Shown here: positions 12,626 to 24,532 of the stretch, in pieces
How positions within the stretch are numbered: position 1 is the first letter of the stretch
How the letters are laid out: the number at the start of each line of letters is the position of its first letter
Source: Cytospora piceicola
Lineage: Eukaryota; Ascomycota; Sordariomycetes; Diaporthales; Cytosporaceae
Direction of reading: 5' to 3'
Assembly (NCBI GenBank): GCA_023375675.1
Contig: JALQBC010000012.1
Coordinates: forward strand, 310,001-374,000
Length of the DNA: 64,000 nucleotides
Translations under genes and position numbers: made by a program
The notes under the pieces: generated by a model
What the model saw: the letters and a program-made list of their open reading frames with translations, nothing else
Told to the model about the DNA's origin: nothing
Databases searched by the model: none

Positions 12626-14454
12626 CATTCTTACATACTAGAGTGACACTTGGCCGCTGCTCATGCACTGCATTCCAGGTACCCAAGTACACAAATAGGC
12701 GTCCCGGCTGATGACTGACTGGAAATACCGACTGTCCATCTGGGGACATCGCCAGCCGAGAATATACCTCGTGACATCTGGGGTTGGAAGACCCGAAGAC
12801 GCGTGTGTTGCGTCAAGCGAGCGAGCACCGGGATGTGTTGGGACATTGAACTGCTTGCATACCTCAACTCTGTACGGAAGCGGCGTGGTGATAAGAAGGG
12901 AAAATGGGGATGGGGATGGGGACTGGGATTGGGATGGGGGCCGATTGGCTCAAAAATTGCCGACTATTCCAAGGGTAGTAGTAAGACGGAAGGGACAGAG
13001 AATCGAGAGCGAATGCAGGTATTCAAGTCGAATAGAACTCATCCCATCTCGTCCATCATCCATGGATGTGGTGTGAAATGGTAGGGTCGAAGAGTGTTGT
13101 GTTTCGCGATCAGTTCCGATAACGTTTGCTCCACCCGAAGAGGGGCGGATGCATCTCACAGCACTAATAACGTGTACAATATGTATTGCAGAGTCGGATC
13201 GTGCTAGGAGGTGGATAGCATTCAATAGTGGTGTGGGAGAAACTGACGCTCCCAGAGGCGGGCGTAAGAAGGTTCATGTATGTACGCAGATATATACCTA
13301 GATATGTATATGTATGTGCCATGCAAGTGACCTCGCACCGCAGCCAGACCGGCAGGGAGCCCTTGAAATTTGGGTGCGTTCTCGAAACGGAGCACCTAAA
13401 TGGGCCCAGGCCCTTATCTGACGCGAAACAGAGAAGCAGCTGCATTGGATTGAACTGCAATGAGGCCGGCCTCTATACTAGACAGAGCAGAGGATGTTGG
13501 CTATCGCGAGTACAAGTTATGGGACAGATTATTTGGTGCTGCCAGTCCCACTATGCCCCATCTGCCTCGCCAGAGCGATATGGTTGATGGTGGATTCCAT
13601 TGACGGTTGGCATCGTGAGGAAGCCACTTAAAGCATTGTATTGTTGGAATCACATTATAATGCGAATAGGATGTGCCTCTACTCTGCTCCAAGGTCTCTG
13701 TATCTCCAAATGGTTTGGTTTGGTTGGGTTGACCGGTCAGATCATCATAGTCGTCGTGTGATCAACTTTCGACCATCGTGGTAAGCAGCAATCCAGTCCA
13801 TCCAGTATACCAATTGGATAAAATCCATGCAACCATAGCAATTAATCAATCACGAAAGGGCAAAAGAAGGCAAAAAAAGAAAAGAAAAAATTACTTCCTG
13901 GTGCCTCGGTCATCGCCCGACGGGTACTTAACTTTCTCGTAGTAGTAGCGGGAGGCAAAAAAAAAAAACGGAAAAGAATGAAGATGGGGATGGATATGGG
14001 GATTGGAAGATGGGGAATGGGTCCGCCGAGGAATTCCCCTAGCGGAGGGGATCGATCCTAGGCAGGCACCTAAGCTGCTAAGGACGAACTGGCTGACTGA
14101 ACTGATTGACAGGCAGCAAACACCGAGCCAACAAAGTTGGGAAGGTTTTGATTTGCCTCACAGAAGGGATCACGAGACAATGAATGGATGAGATGACTAC
14201 CTACCTGGCAGCCCAGGTAGTAGATGACTGGCCCAGCTTTGGTCGGGCTTGGTCTGGGTTGTCGTTCCTGCGCTTCCCTGTGTCACTTGACCCCCGCGAT
14301 GCGTGGGGACCATCTCCAGTTTGACTAAACCTACTGGCCCCTCTGCTGCCAACCCACGAGTGACGAGTAGTTGGTACGATGATGATGATGATGAATGATG
14401 ATAACAATGATATGATACACCATACGTATGTATGTACGTAAGGAAGTAAGTATT

Positions 14455-14479
14455 TATATACCTACTTAGTAGGTATATA
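14455..14479. repeat. Perfect inverted repeat, 11-bp arms, 3-nt loop
   Basis: TATATACCTAC at 14455-14465 is followed by TTA and then its exact complement GTAGGTATATA at 14469-14479. The repeat could form a hairpin. It belongs to the family of TACCTA/TAGGTA palindromes seen across the intergenic DNA of this window. Confidence 0.8.
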
Positions 14480-14555
14480 TAGATGTTCGGTTTGCGTGGC
14501 CTTTTCCCTTGATTTTTCTTGATTGTTGGGGACATAACACTGGGGAAAAGGACCA

Positions 14556-14616
14556 CCCAGGTACCCAGGTAGGTACCTGGGTAGGTACTTTGACTACCTA
14601 GGTACTTAGGTAGTAC
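14556..14616. repeat. Cluster of palindromic AGGTACC/CCTAGG motifs
   Basis: A 60-bp run made almost wholly of CCAGGTACC, AGGTAGGTACC and ACCTAGGTA units. It contains the inverted repeat CCCAGGTA (14564-14571), GG, TACCTGGG (14574-14581). Confidence 0.75.
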
Positions 14617-15006
14617 TGTGAGACCAGAACAACCGCTGCCGCTGTCCTGCCGCTGCCACTGCTACTGCCGCTTGCGAGGCTTTCCTGGCTCTGGAGCAAA
14701 TGTCGATCATCAACCTTGGAAGGCCTCCAGGGGGCGCTATAGCCTAGAGTACTTTGAGTGCTCAAGTAGCCTCTATGTACCTAGGTATCTAGGTCCATGG
14801 ATGTCCACCGTGTTGATATACACACTGCCCAGTGCAAACGTCCCTGAGTTTCAGAACTGTTTATTTTTTCTCTGCCTCTTTTTTGTCCAGGGACAAATGC
14901 TAGACACACCTTATTCCAGACACATGATAATAACCTTGCAATCTGGCATATACAGTGCATGCCTATAAGCATATATATATATTTGTACCTTGTGGGTAGA
15001 TGAAGT

Positions 15007-15090
15007 GACTACCTACCTTGATACCTACCTAGGTACCTACTTAAGTAAGTACATGGGTAAGTAAGGTACGTACCTAGGTAGGTATGTACT
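15007..15090. repeat. Cluster of palindromic ACCTACCTAGGTACC motifs
   Basis: Roughly 84 bp composed of ACCTACC, CCTAGGTACC, TTAAGTAAGTAC and ACCTAGGTAGGTA units. Many stretches are complementary to others nearby, so it could fold extensively. It is non-coding. Confidence 0.75.
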
Positions 15091-18000
15091 GTGCGGGGGT
15101 CACACACGCTGGCTGGACTGGGGAATGTCTTGGTCCTGAATCCGGGGCGGGGGAGGGAAGGGAATGATGAATCAGCCTGGATCCGATCCGAGTGTGGATT
15201 TTCCCAAAAGAAGAAAAAAGGCTGTCTAGTCTGGGGGATTTGCGGGGAGCCGGAGTTGATTGATCAATGCTTCAAGCCATCCAGCCCATCCAAGCCTTCA
15301 GCAATCAAGCATCTGGATCAGGCCAGCGAATTCAAGTCGTGCAAGCTGAGACCTGCTCATCTCCAAAACTGATGTCATTCATCAACAACATAAAGGGACG
15401 ACGGGAAAAGGGGGACATCTCATTGCCAATTGCTACCCCAATTGCGCATTGAAACGATTCCTTTAGTCCACCTGCTATGTAGGTAATACTAACAAACAAT
15501 ACTACCGTCGATCCCTTTCTGCTTCCGGGTCCGGGTCTGTACTTCGCTGCATCTTAGACAGTATGCAAAGGTATACACAGTAGCCAATGTATCCGACGTA
15601 ACATACTCCAAGTATCTTCAAAAGTGTGTGGTAACAGAATTACTCGAGCTCGGGCGTCGTGTCCATGATGAAAATGACGAACCCGGGACACGCGTAATAC
15701 CAGACCACCGTGGCCAAAACCACCTAGCAAGTCATGTCCCCATTTCAGGCTCTGGGCTCTGGCTCTGGCTCAGACGGCTCAGGGGAAGGACGATGCAAGA
15801 GTTTTTTTCCTAGTCAGTCTATAGTCCAGCCCTCGAATCAGGACCTATCCGCTAGCATGTTCTGGCTCCGTATTGACCCCGGATTCTACAACATTGACAT
15901 GCTTGTCACCGTTTTGGGTTTGTCTCCGGAACCTCGGTGTGTTCATGCATCTTACGAGTTTTGTGTATTATCATTTTCCTACCTACGCTGCGCCCCTCCG
16001 TCGGATTAACAAGGGAAAACACTTACCCGCTGGTATTGTCAAAGGCGCGATATTTCCGACTTCTCCCGCGAGGTGCACACAGAAACCACGGGAGCCAGCT
16101 GGTCGAGATGGACTGGACCTACAGTCACAGGAGTCACTACCATGAATGAGTATCTGTCATGCCTGGACCTGCCGGGCCAGTCCTCTAGCTACATGAAATA
16201 GTCGGAGCTAATGTCATCATGTCAAACAAGACTCTCTGTCCTATTCGTTTTCTCTCGCCGACACTGCGCACCAGCCGCTCGTCTGTCCGAAGCAGTAACC
16301 TGTCAACTGGTAGGACGCTATTCTGGAGATGCCGTTTCCGCCATCACACCGCATGAAATCCCGGTATTGGGCTCTGTCGTCCTACATACATATGTAGACG
16401 CGCACACCAAAAAACTCGCAAAGCATGCAACCTATCTATTGCCGCTTACGTACAGGTAGCCAGGTTCATTGATTAATCGGCGACCCTTGGGCCTTTCAGT
16501 GTCCCCGCAGATCCCTCTGACATTTTGCATCGATTCTTGCCCTGTCAAGTGAGACAGAACAGCAAGGCGGCATGCCGTGCGCGCATATGTTCCCAAGCCT
16601 CCTTCATAAGGATTCTGGGAACTTGGCGCATCTACTAGGTAGGCCGCGGTGCCCTAGGCGCTGGCACGTCAACCCTGGCGTGGTAACTCGCACCGCCCAG
16701 TGGTCACCTCGTAGGGTTAGACTCTTGTCCATCAGGGGCGGTCAGCGATCAGACTCGTTTGTGGCCAATGATGCCAAGCTTGATCCGGAGGGGAATGGCA
16801 GCCATCTACTGGGTACAGGGCGGCATTCAAGGCCATTCCTCGGGGTTGGCTGATAACGGGTGATCTGATGTTGCCCAGGTGTCTACAGTACGAACAACAA
16901 GGAGATTCTCGTCGCCGGGACTCGGGTGTACACGTCCCATCTGGTAAGCAGGGGGGATCCCCCAGTGCGGGACAGGAGGACCCTGATCGTCGCTCCGGGA
17001 CGGGAGCTGTATTTTGAGGGGGAAAGGCTCTTGTCGTGTTGCCCAAACGTCTACTGTGGTAGAGCGACGGAAATAGGAGAGAGAGAAAAAATACAGTGTC
17101 ACGGTAGCAATCGCATTGGGAAAATATCGCGCGGGTCTGGTCTTCTCATCAAAAAGTCGTATTTCTGTCCCCGTCAACACGAAGCCGAACGGTCCGAACA
17201 AAAGCACATGATGAAGCTGGTCACGTTCAAAAACTCGGGGACCTTGATGAAGACGCCACCCGGACTGCCCTGCCAACTTATATACTGTGTAAGGTAGCCG
17301 AGGCCAGGGATATGCCACATAGCTCGATGGTCAGCATTCCAAGCCCCCGGATTCAGGGACATACCACGACGTCGTGTCCTCAACTTCAACGCCTGCTGCT
17401 GACTCTGCGAAGGCCGGGGGGAACCGCTGTGTCTTGGAACAATATCGACTCTTTGCAAGACACCGGTATCGTAGTATCATGTCCACACACCATTGACCTG
17501 GCTACCAGGCTGCCAGGTGACGACCAAAAAAACAACACGATTGATCCCCAGGTGGAGCTGCGGGATATGTGTGTGCATGTAAAAGACATGTGGGCCATGT
17601 GGAGAGGGCGACATGTCTTCGAGATGTAAATGCCTACTCATCCACCACTGTCATCAACAAGACCAACATCAAATGCCTTCTACAATGCTGGGGCTGAAGC
17701 CAGGCTCCAGCGCACGCTGGAACGTCTGGAAGTCGCGGTTGATAAAAAGAAACCCTGTCCGCCAATATTCTGACCTGTCATAATTGAGGCGCTGGACAGA
17801 GGGTGCAACACACTTGGTACAGCCGCACATAGGCCGCCCTGTGAACCGCTCACCGGGGTGGGGTTGGTGTGGATGGAGCCTCTCCTCTGATATGGCAGCA
17901 AGGCTTTCTTTCGTGTGTGTATGTGTGTATTTTGATGCCGAACCGCCCGTCCGTCTAAACCAGTCCCAGTAGTAGTGCATACTACCTCTCTCGTACCTCG

Positions 18001-19799
18001 CTCGAGGTGGCATTTCATGGTTTCACGTTCAATGCATTTCCCGAGGTTTCCATGAGACGCTGATGGACCGAGGCAGTGGCTGCGCCGTCGTCGTCAACGC
18101 CCTCACCTGTAGTTGTAGCCCTCCCCCCTATCGTGGGGGGTTCGACGCCAGGACGTCCAAAGGGGAACGTCCCAGGCAGGCCGGCAGTCAGGTAGCGTGG
18201 GGTGCCACGTTCTGGACAGCCTCTCCGGCTGAAGCATTTCCAACGCGCGGGCGCGCGGCCGCGGCCGGCGAGGCGCATCCTTTGTTGCTCCTTTTAGGTT
18301 TTTCGCTGCGCGACTCGCTGCGCGATGGCCTGGAACCTGATGCCGATGAGTCCTATCCGAGTGGGGAAGTGACTACGGCGAACCACCGAAGTCATGTACA
18401 CGGTTCGAGCAGCATTGGAAGTCATCAACGGCCTCTTTACGGTGCCTATTATGCAGTGAGGCTGATTTGTTCCCTGCGGAAGCTCAAGGCAGACACTGCA
18501 CTCCGACAGCTCTTATGGATTCCACGATTCGCTCGACACTGTCAAGTGTCTTGACCTTCCTCGGGAAAGACCCGGTGACACATTTATAAACCCGGCCAAC
18601 AGCCATGGACGTTGACTACATGATAGATGTAAGGAAATCACGGAGCTATATGTAGCAGCTGCGATATCACTTGTTCACCCTCTCCCCACCTAGGCTCTGT
18701 AGCTCCTGTGTATGTTATGCCCTTCACCATGCCTGACATGACTAGGCAGACTTAGAGATACCTCAACGCCCACGCAGTAATGGACTTGGTCTTGCACAAT
18801 ATTTGGTAAGGTGGGCAAGGCGGTATCCAGCTACTCTCTTATCAGAAGCAGTCCGGGTGAGGTATTCTGAAATCCTGGATGCGTCCTTCTGATTGTAGTC
18901 AAGTCATATGGCCTCCATGGAAACTCTCCGGGTGTTGTTATGGTCACCAGACTCTGTTAGCATGTAGGAGGCAAATCAATTGTGGAGTCTCGACACCAAC
19001 AAGCGCACCGAAGGAGGACCGATCGCCTCTCGGCCGGACTATTTCTCGCAGCCTCCTGACCAGCATTTTCCAGGTGAAGTAATTCAGCGAACATCCCCTT
19101 GCAGTATCCTCCCAGTCATACATGCTACAAGCTACCACAGTAGAACAAGATAACAAAACAGAAATAAAAGGAAATTATCAGATAAAACCCGTTCGGATCC
19201 GGACGGCATCGAGAGCAATATCTCTCCCCACACAGGTGGTCGCCGACGCAGGCCAAGTCACAACACCATCATTCCTCCTGGTGATAACGCAGGACCTTCA
19301 CCGGCCCTATCAAACCCCCGCTCTTCTTCACACCGGTAGTTGCAACTGAAACTCTCGCTTCACTGGCCGTTGATAACGAATACCGGTACACCCCCTGCGT
19401 ACTTTGCAGAGATATCAGTGTCGTAGTGATCTCGTCATTGTGCGCTGGGTGTGGTGATTCACTGTGGCTGTATGAGCTGTCAAAGGCACGGCTTGTTGGG
19501 GTAACGTGCCTGAATTGAACAATACACATAAGCAACACACCCCTCTGTCATTGTCGATAAACGTCAAAGGAGAGGGAAATGCCGTTGCGATCAGCAAGCG
19601 GACTTCCGAAAGTGGACAGTGGTATAACCTCACTCGGGTATCAAACTCCGTTCCTCTCCCGGTCTACCCCCCTCCGACCTGATGTTCACCCGATATGCAT
19701 GAGCGGGCCGTCCTTCGCCTACCCTGACGTCTGTGACATGAAACGTAAATGCTCTCTGTTCAAGGTAGTGAGTGCGAAGATCATGGTTCATGCCAACCT

Positions 19800-19811
19800 C
19801 CCCCCCCCCCC
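19800..19811 (+). repeat. Poly-C tract (12 C)
   Basis: A homopolymer run of 12 C in non-coding DNA. Its length should be treated as uncertain in any assembly. Confidence 0.85.
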
Positions 19812-21546
19812 GTTTGCACGACACCTGCCACACGTTCCCTCGCATCCGCAAACCTCCTAATAGGCAGACGCCAGACACCAGATACCAGATACCAGACAGT
19901 CTGCTGTGGGACGCCCTCGCCGGGCCTCAGCGGAACGACATCCTCACCCGCGGATTTCCCGCGGATTTCCCAGGGCTGAGGAGATACGCATCTACAAGGG
20001 CCCGCAACTTTCCTGCCCGGCTGAAGGGTTGCGTAGCAATGGGTGACCATGGTGGCCCGGCTACACGACCCTTTGCCAGTCAACCCAAGAGGTGCCCATG
20101 CTGTGGCTTGCATCAGGGGTGGGCTGCCGGCGTGTGTCCTCCCAGATCACGGTAGCATTTTGTGGCATGCTCGGGTGCACCCCAGCCGGCCTCAACCTGT
20201 CGGGACACTCCAGGAGAATCCCTCGCTGCGTGGGGTCTGTTGGTGATTGGCGCTTTGGGAACCTGGCGATGTGCAAAAGAGCCGCGACGCCAATCACCAA
20301 TCTCCTGCTGCAGCTGATAAATTACCTGCAGATACGACGGAGGGGGGAGATCGGGGTGTTCTTCGAAACCTTATCAAGCGTTTACGGTTTCCTGGCCTGA
20401 AGCGATCGCCAGGATCCCGGCGTGCGCGTACATGATCTCGACGCGCGCTGTCGTAACCTGGAGCGCCAGACTGCTCGCTCTGCATTGATCGGGCGAACTA
20501 CTCCTCGTCTGATGCCATGGTGCTTCAGTCAGTTATCACATGCAAACACGTCCCCAAGGTTCGCCATCGGATCTTCCATCCATCCTGACGGATCTGACGG
20601 CACGTAGAAATTGGCGTCATTCCAATCGAAACGCCTTCCCCACGTTCAATATCCTTTTCAGATGTCATAGACAGGGGGGACAGGGGATTATCTGGGGATG
20701 GCAAGGGCATGATCATCATCCTTGATGTTTCCCAATTGACAATGAGAAAGAGGCTCCGATTAATTGTATGGTTCAGGACTGGCGAACGTACTTCAAAGTG
20801 ATTGCTCGGGGCCTGGGCCCCTTTTCTTGACCGGTATTTTGCTCACATATTCTTTGGTCGAAAGTCCCAAATGCTGAAGACCCTACTTTGATGGTTTCAC
20901 ACAGGACGGCCTTTTCACAGTACAGTAAGTAGCTCGTTGTGCCGCCTTCCCAGAACAAACGTTCGGAGACTTAACTCAGCGGGATACCCCCTCCTCTTCC
21001 CACCCCCCTTTGACAGGCCCTTGAAAAGTCCTTAGCCATGAACGCCTCCGATTCTGCATGTAGACTGGAGAGGCTTTATGCCTTGCTTCAGCCCCTCCTC
21101 TGCAAGTTGACAAAAGTAAACAGAACTGCATCTGCAATGTCCCCAGAAACATGCAATTCATCAAGACCGCGTCCCTAGCTATCTCGATGGCATCCATCGA
21201 GCCCAACCGGCCACCGTGCCTAGAGGCTTGGCAGCTTGGGTCTGCATGCCGTCACTGATGCCGTGTAGCGCTCCGATATTAACGTCGCACATCTTTATGG
21301 ACGCCTCTCGTGTTGTGTAACCCGCTACGTTCTAGCGACCATGCAGCTGTCCCTTTTCGCTGTTGTCTTCGAGCTTATGACAAGGCCCTCATTCGTTCTT
21401 TCAACCCGTCCACCAGGTCGAGAATCGGGCGACGGTCGACCTTGATGGCGGATGGTCGGATAGCAACAGCCTTGAACTTGGTGGTGGATGTCCTCCAGAA
21501 CACCTTATGCCTCTCTGTTGAACACGGCCCTGTTCTGGTTCATGGT

Positions 21547-23229
21547 TCAGCCCCTGGCCGCGAAGGCCACCTCGGCAGGCAGCCTAAAGCTCGCACAATA
21601 CATGCTCTTCGCCGGCGCAACATCCCGGACGTGATGCACGGCAACCTGGCCATCCTCGACATCAGTACATGAGGGCACCATCTTCCCATCCCAGCGCATA
21701 GTAGCGCCCAGGTACTTCGAAACCCGTTCGCAGACGTCAAGCCTTGGTACGTCATCGTCACTCTTGAGCGCGAAACAGTGAACGTGGACCATCGGCAATT
21801 GCGCCCGCGTGTGTGGCGCGAAGAGAGGCTCCTGCCCGGCGTACACGCCCCGGTAATACGGCAGGAACTCGATCGCGGACGCGGGCAGGTTCATGACGAA
21901 GTGGGATACCGTGGGCGGGATAGGAACCTCAGTCGGCGGGGGCCTTTGGGCATCGGGGTTACTGCGTGAGAACTTCTGCTTCGAGGGGACGACCGCGGCC
22001 TCGCCCGCCTTGGAGGCAGCGAGGACAGAGTCGGCTGCATTGTGGATGAATGTGCGGCCGTCCTCGTTGAAGGGCCGCACAAAGGATGAGACCTACACCG
22101 GATTAGTCGCGGGTGATCTGTATAAAGACCGTAAAGAAGCACTCACCTTGTTCCTGTTAATAGCCTCTTCGAGGTACCTATAGCTCTCTGGGTTGTAGTC
22201 GTTCGCCCAGACGAACACCCCTCTCTTTCCAGCCGGTACAGCAAATGGCCCAATGCCGGCCATCACATCACATACGACGTCGCCAGGTTGAAACAGTCTG
22301 ATGAGTCTCGTATGCTCCTTCTCAAGCTTACTGTTCCAATAGACCTTGGAATAGTCAAACTTGAAAATACAAGCATTTTCATTAAGCTCCACATTCAAAT
22401 CGTCCTCGCCAGCCAGAACTTCATAAGCAAATGTCCTGAACTCAGACTCAGTGCCCACGTTGTCTGTCTTGTTGATGACGGTCTTGATGTGCTGGTTCTT
22501 CTCTACCAGAACCTGCCCGATCAACTGCTTGTAAGGCAGGTGCTGATCCCGCAGGTTCAGGTGGGCAACATGGCCAGCAGTGTTGAACCCTGAGGGGATG
22601 TCTTCGTGCAGTTCTTCCGGCAGCAGCGATGAGAGCACGTCCCGGTAGGTCCAATAGTCGTAGTCCAGCTTCAGCTCGTAGGGAACCAAGCCGACCTCGT
22701 CCTTCTTCACCAGCTCTGAGATGACTGGTCCCCAAGTCTCGGGCTGCTTGGGCAAGATGGACGGGTTGAGGAGCAGACACCTCCGTCCCTTGGCTGCCAG
22801 GTCTGCATCCGGGTCCGGGATGATGGCAGAGATCCTGTCGAGGGGAAGGATATCCCCGCTCTTATTCAGGGCTTGCCTGAATTTAGAAAGGTTCTTATTG
22901 TCCCTAACGGACGCTGCAGCCAGCTGGACCGTCTTAGAAAACAAGGCCTTGTTCAGCGTTGTGCTGGGCTGCATCACCGGTGGCCGCATGAGACTCATAA
23001 TGTCTTCTTGCTGCCTATCTGCGCCGTGTGAATGAGATCCGCTGGTCGTCATCGTCATGAGAATATTGTTCGTATTGTGTTGGTGGTAGGCATTCTCATC
23101 CAAAGAGCACTGGATGTTAGTCAGAGCGATGTTTATGTGGAGCCTGGAAAGTTTTGGCGTGTAAACGAGGCTGCGAGTGCTGAAGCCAAAGCTACCTAGG
23201 TATTGGGCAGCTAAAAAGCTGTGGCGCAC
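21547..23229 (-). CDS. trm5: tRNA (guanine(37)-N1)-methyltransferase Trm5
   Basis: Transfers a methyl group from S-adenosylmethionine to N1 of G37 in tRNA, supporting reading-frame maintenance. Two exons, 23229-22147 and 22092-21547, give 542 residues. The 54-bp intron has GTGAGT, branch GACTAAT and acceptor TAG, phase 0. Visible family features are LVPYELKLDYDYW and the class I methyltransferase fold with DVMAGIGPFAVPAGKRG followed by VWANDYNPESYRYLEEA. After the splice come VRPFNEDGRTFI and the MNLPASAIEFL block, which stands where related enzymes carry the catalytic NPP-type motif. The first Met opens a basic, acid-poor stretch (MRHSFLAAQYLGSFGFSTRS) resembling a mitochondrial presequence. 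A second in-frame Met (residue 58, MTMTTSGSHSH) could start a cytosolic/nuclear form. It shares a 187-bp promoter region with the AlkB gene. Confidence 0.93.
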
Positions 23230-23416
23230 CAGCGGCGAGGCTGAACAGGGCGCTAATATGGTCTAAGACCGCCTGTACTAATTCTTGGTGATGTCACCTT
23301 CGAGTTTCAACTAAGCAACAAAAACATGAATGACATTCAAGGGAATGCTAAGTTTGCAGATACTGAGAAGAACACGTTCGTTTTGTTTGCTGCGAGGTCT
23401 CGAATCGTTCAGAAAT
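23230..23416. promoter_or_regulatory. Shared divergent promoter region of trm5 and the AlkB-like gene
   Basis: Only 187 bp separate the two start codons, if the AlkB-like protein starts at 23417. Both promoters and 5' leaders must therefore fit here or overlap the neighbouring coding DNA. No TATA box was identified with confidence. Confidence 0.55.
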
Positions 23417-24432
23417 ATGTCTAAAAGAAAGACCATCGATGCCTTCTTCACACCACCTGCCAAGCAGCGGAAGGTTGACGATGATGAGATACAGGAGAAA
23501 CCAGTACGACTTAGTACTCTGTCACATCTAATTGTATGACACTGACGAAATCATAGATCGCTGTATCTAGTCACCCAGCGTACCCATTTCCAATCTCTTT
23601 CCTACCAGCCAGTGTTGAGAGGGAACTTGCTTCTCTGCCAGCCACCGAGGGACGTGCCGTCAACGATCAGCTGGACCTGGACCTGCTCTATTTTGAGCCC
23701 TATTTCCCCAAAGACACAGCCAAGGACTTCTTCGAATTCCTTCGTTCCAACCTACCTTTCTATAGGGTGAAATACACTCTCAAACGATTCGGAGTTGAGA
23801 CCCAAATCAACACGCCTAGGTACACCACTGTCTTTGGCTTAGATGAGACGTCACGTTTCTCAGAAGACGGTACCATCGTGGACGCAAAGTCCGGGGCCAA
23901 GGTTCCCAGTAGCGCGTATGCCAGATATGCGCCCCGACCAATACCGAAGTGTCTAGATGACCTCCGGCGTTCCACTGAAGCAGCGTCAGGATGCAAGTTC
24001 AACTTCTGTCTGGTGAACTATTACTCGTCAGGGTCAGACAGTATCTCCTATCATAGTGACGATGAACGCTTCCTCGGGGTCGATCCGGCCATCGCTTCAT
24101 TTTCATTTGGGGCGAAGAGAGATTTCCTGATGAAGCACAAGCCTATCCCCTCGAGCGAGGAGTCGACAAACATGCCGGACCCAAAGCCCTTGAAGTTGCC
24201 TCTCGGAAGCGGCGATATGATCCTGATGAGAGGGAAGACGCAGTCCTGCTGGCTGCACTCAATCCCCAAACGAACAGGGAAGAACGCAAATGACGGAGGG
24301 AGGATCAACATCACCTTTCGAAACGCCATGGTGAAAGGTGGAACTGACAACTATTATAATTATAACGTAGGTACGGGACCAATATATGGATGGGACAAGG
24401 TCGCCCGAGAGATGAAGATCAGGAATGCTTGA
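23417..24432 (+). CDS. AlkB-type 2-oxoglutarate/Fe(II) dioxygenase (ALKBH2/3-like) with N-terminal PIP-like box
   Basis: Predicted oxidative dealkylase that removes alkyl lesions such as N1-methyladenine and N3-methylcytosine from DNA or RNA. Two exons, 23417-23503 and 23557-24432 (donor GTACGA, branch CACTGAC, acceptor ATAG), give 320 residues. The double-stranded beta-helix core has NYYSSGSDSISYHSDDE with Fe ligands H195 and D197, third ligand H263 in CWLHSIPKR, and the 2-oxoglutarate arginines R278 and R284 in RINITFR. FSFGAKRDF and LPLGSGDMILMRG also fit the family. The N-terminus MSKRKTIDAFFTPPAKQRK looks like a PCNA-interacting (PIP) box plus a basic nuclear signal, which would favour a DNA-repair role at replication forks. 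In-frame ATGs further upstream exist, but this start puts the PIP-like motif at the very end, as in other such proteins. Confidence 0.9.
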
Positions 24433-24532
24433 TTGGGTATAATGTGGAGCATATCTAATGCTGTATGAGTTGTTGCTCCCCTGCCATGCTCTGGATATGT
24501 ACACTAGCCATAAACAAGTTTGATAGCCTTGA

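Larger units (their letters stand above)
11663..21546. other. Long region with no supportable gene (about 9.9 kb)
   Basis: The region lies upstream of the Reg1-like gene and downstream of TRM5, both on the minus strand. The longest frames (163 codons, at 16827-17318 minus and 18063-18554 plus) show no recognisable motif, repeat family or splice-linked partner. It contains (CAG)n near 12590-12625, poly-C at 19800-19811, an inverted repeat at 14455-14479 and clusters of palindromic TAGGTACC motifs (about 12480-12545, 14556-14616, 15007-15090). I recognise no transposase, reverse transcriptase, LTR or tRNA. A long untranslated leader, a non-coding RNA or a large control region remain possible. 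Confidence 0.55.

Noticed and set aside
18129..18150. GGTTCGACGCC match to a tRNA internal B box
   Set aside because: The flanking bases cannot pair into a T stem and no A box is present at the right distance. Similar weak matches near 8955, 14050, 46190 and 25868 fail the same test.
16827..18554. Two 163-codon frames in the long gap (16827-17318 minus, 18063-18554 plus)
   Set aside because: No family resemblance, no splice-linked extension and composition like surrounding non-coding DNA.
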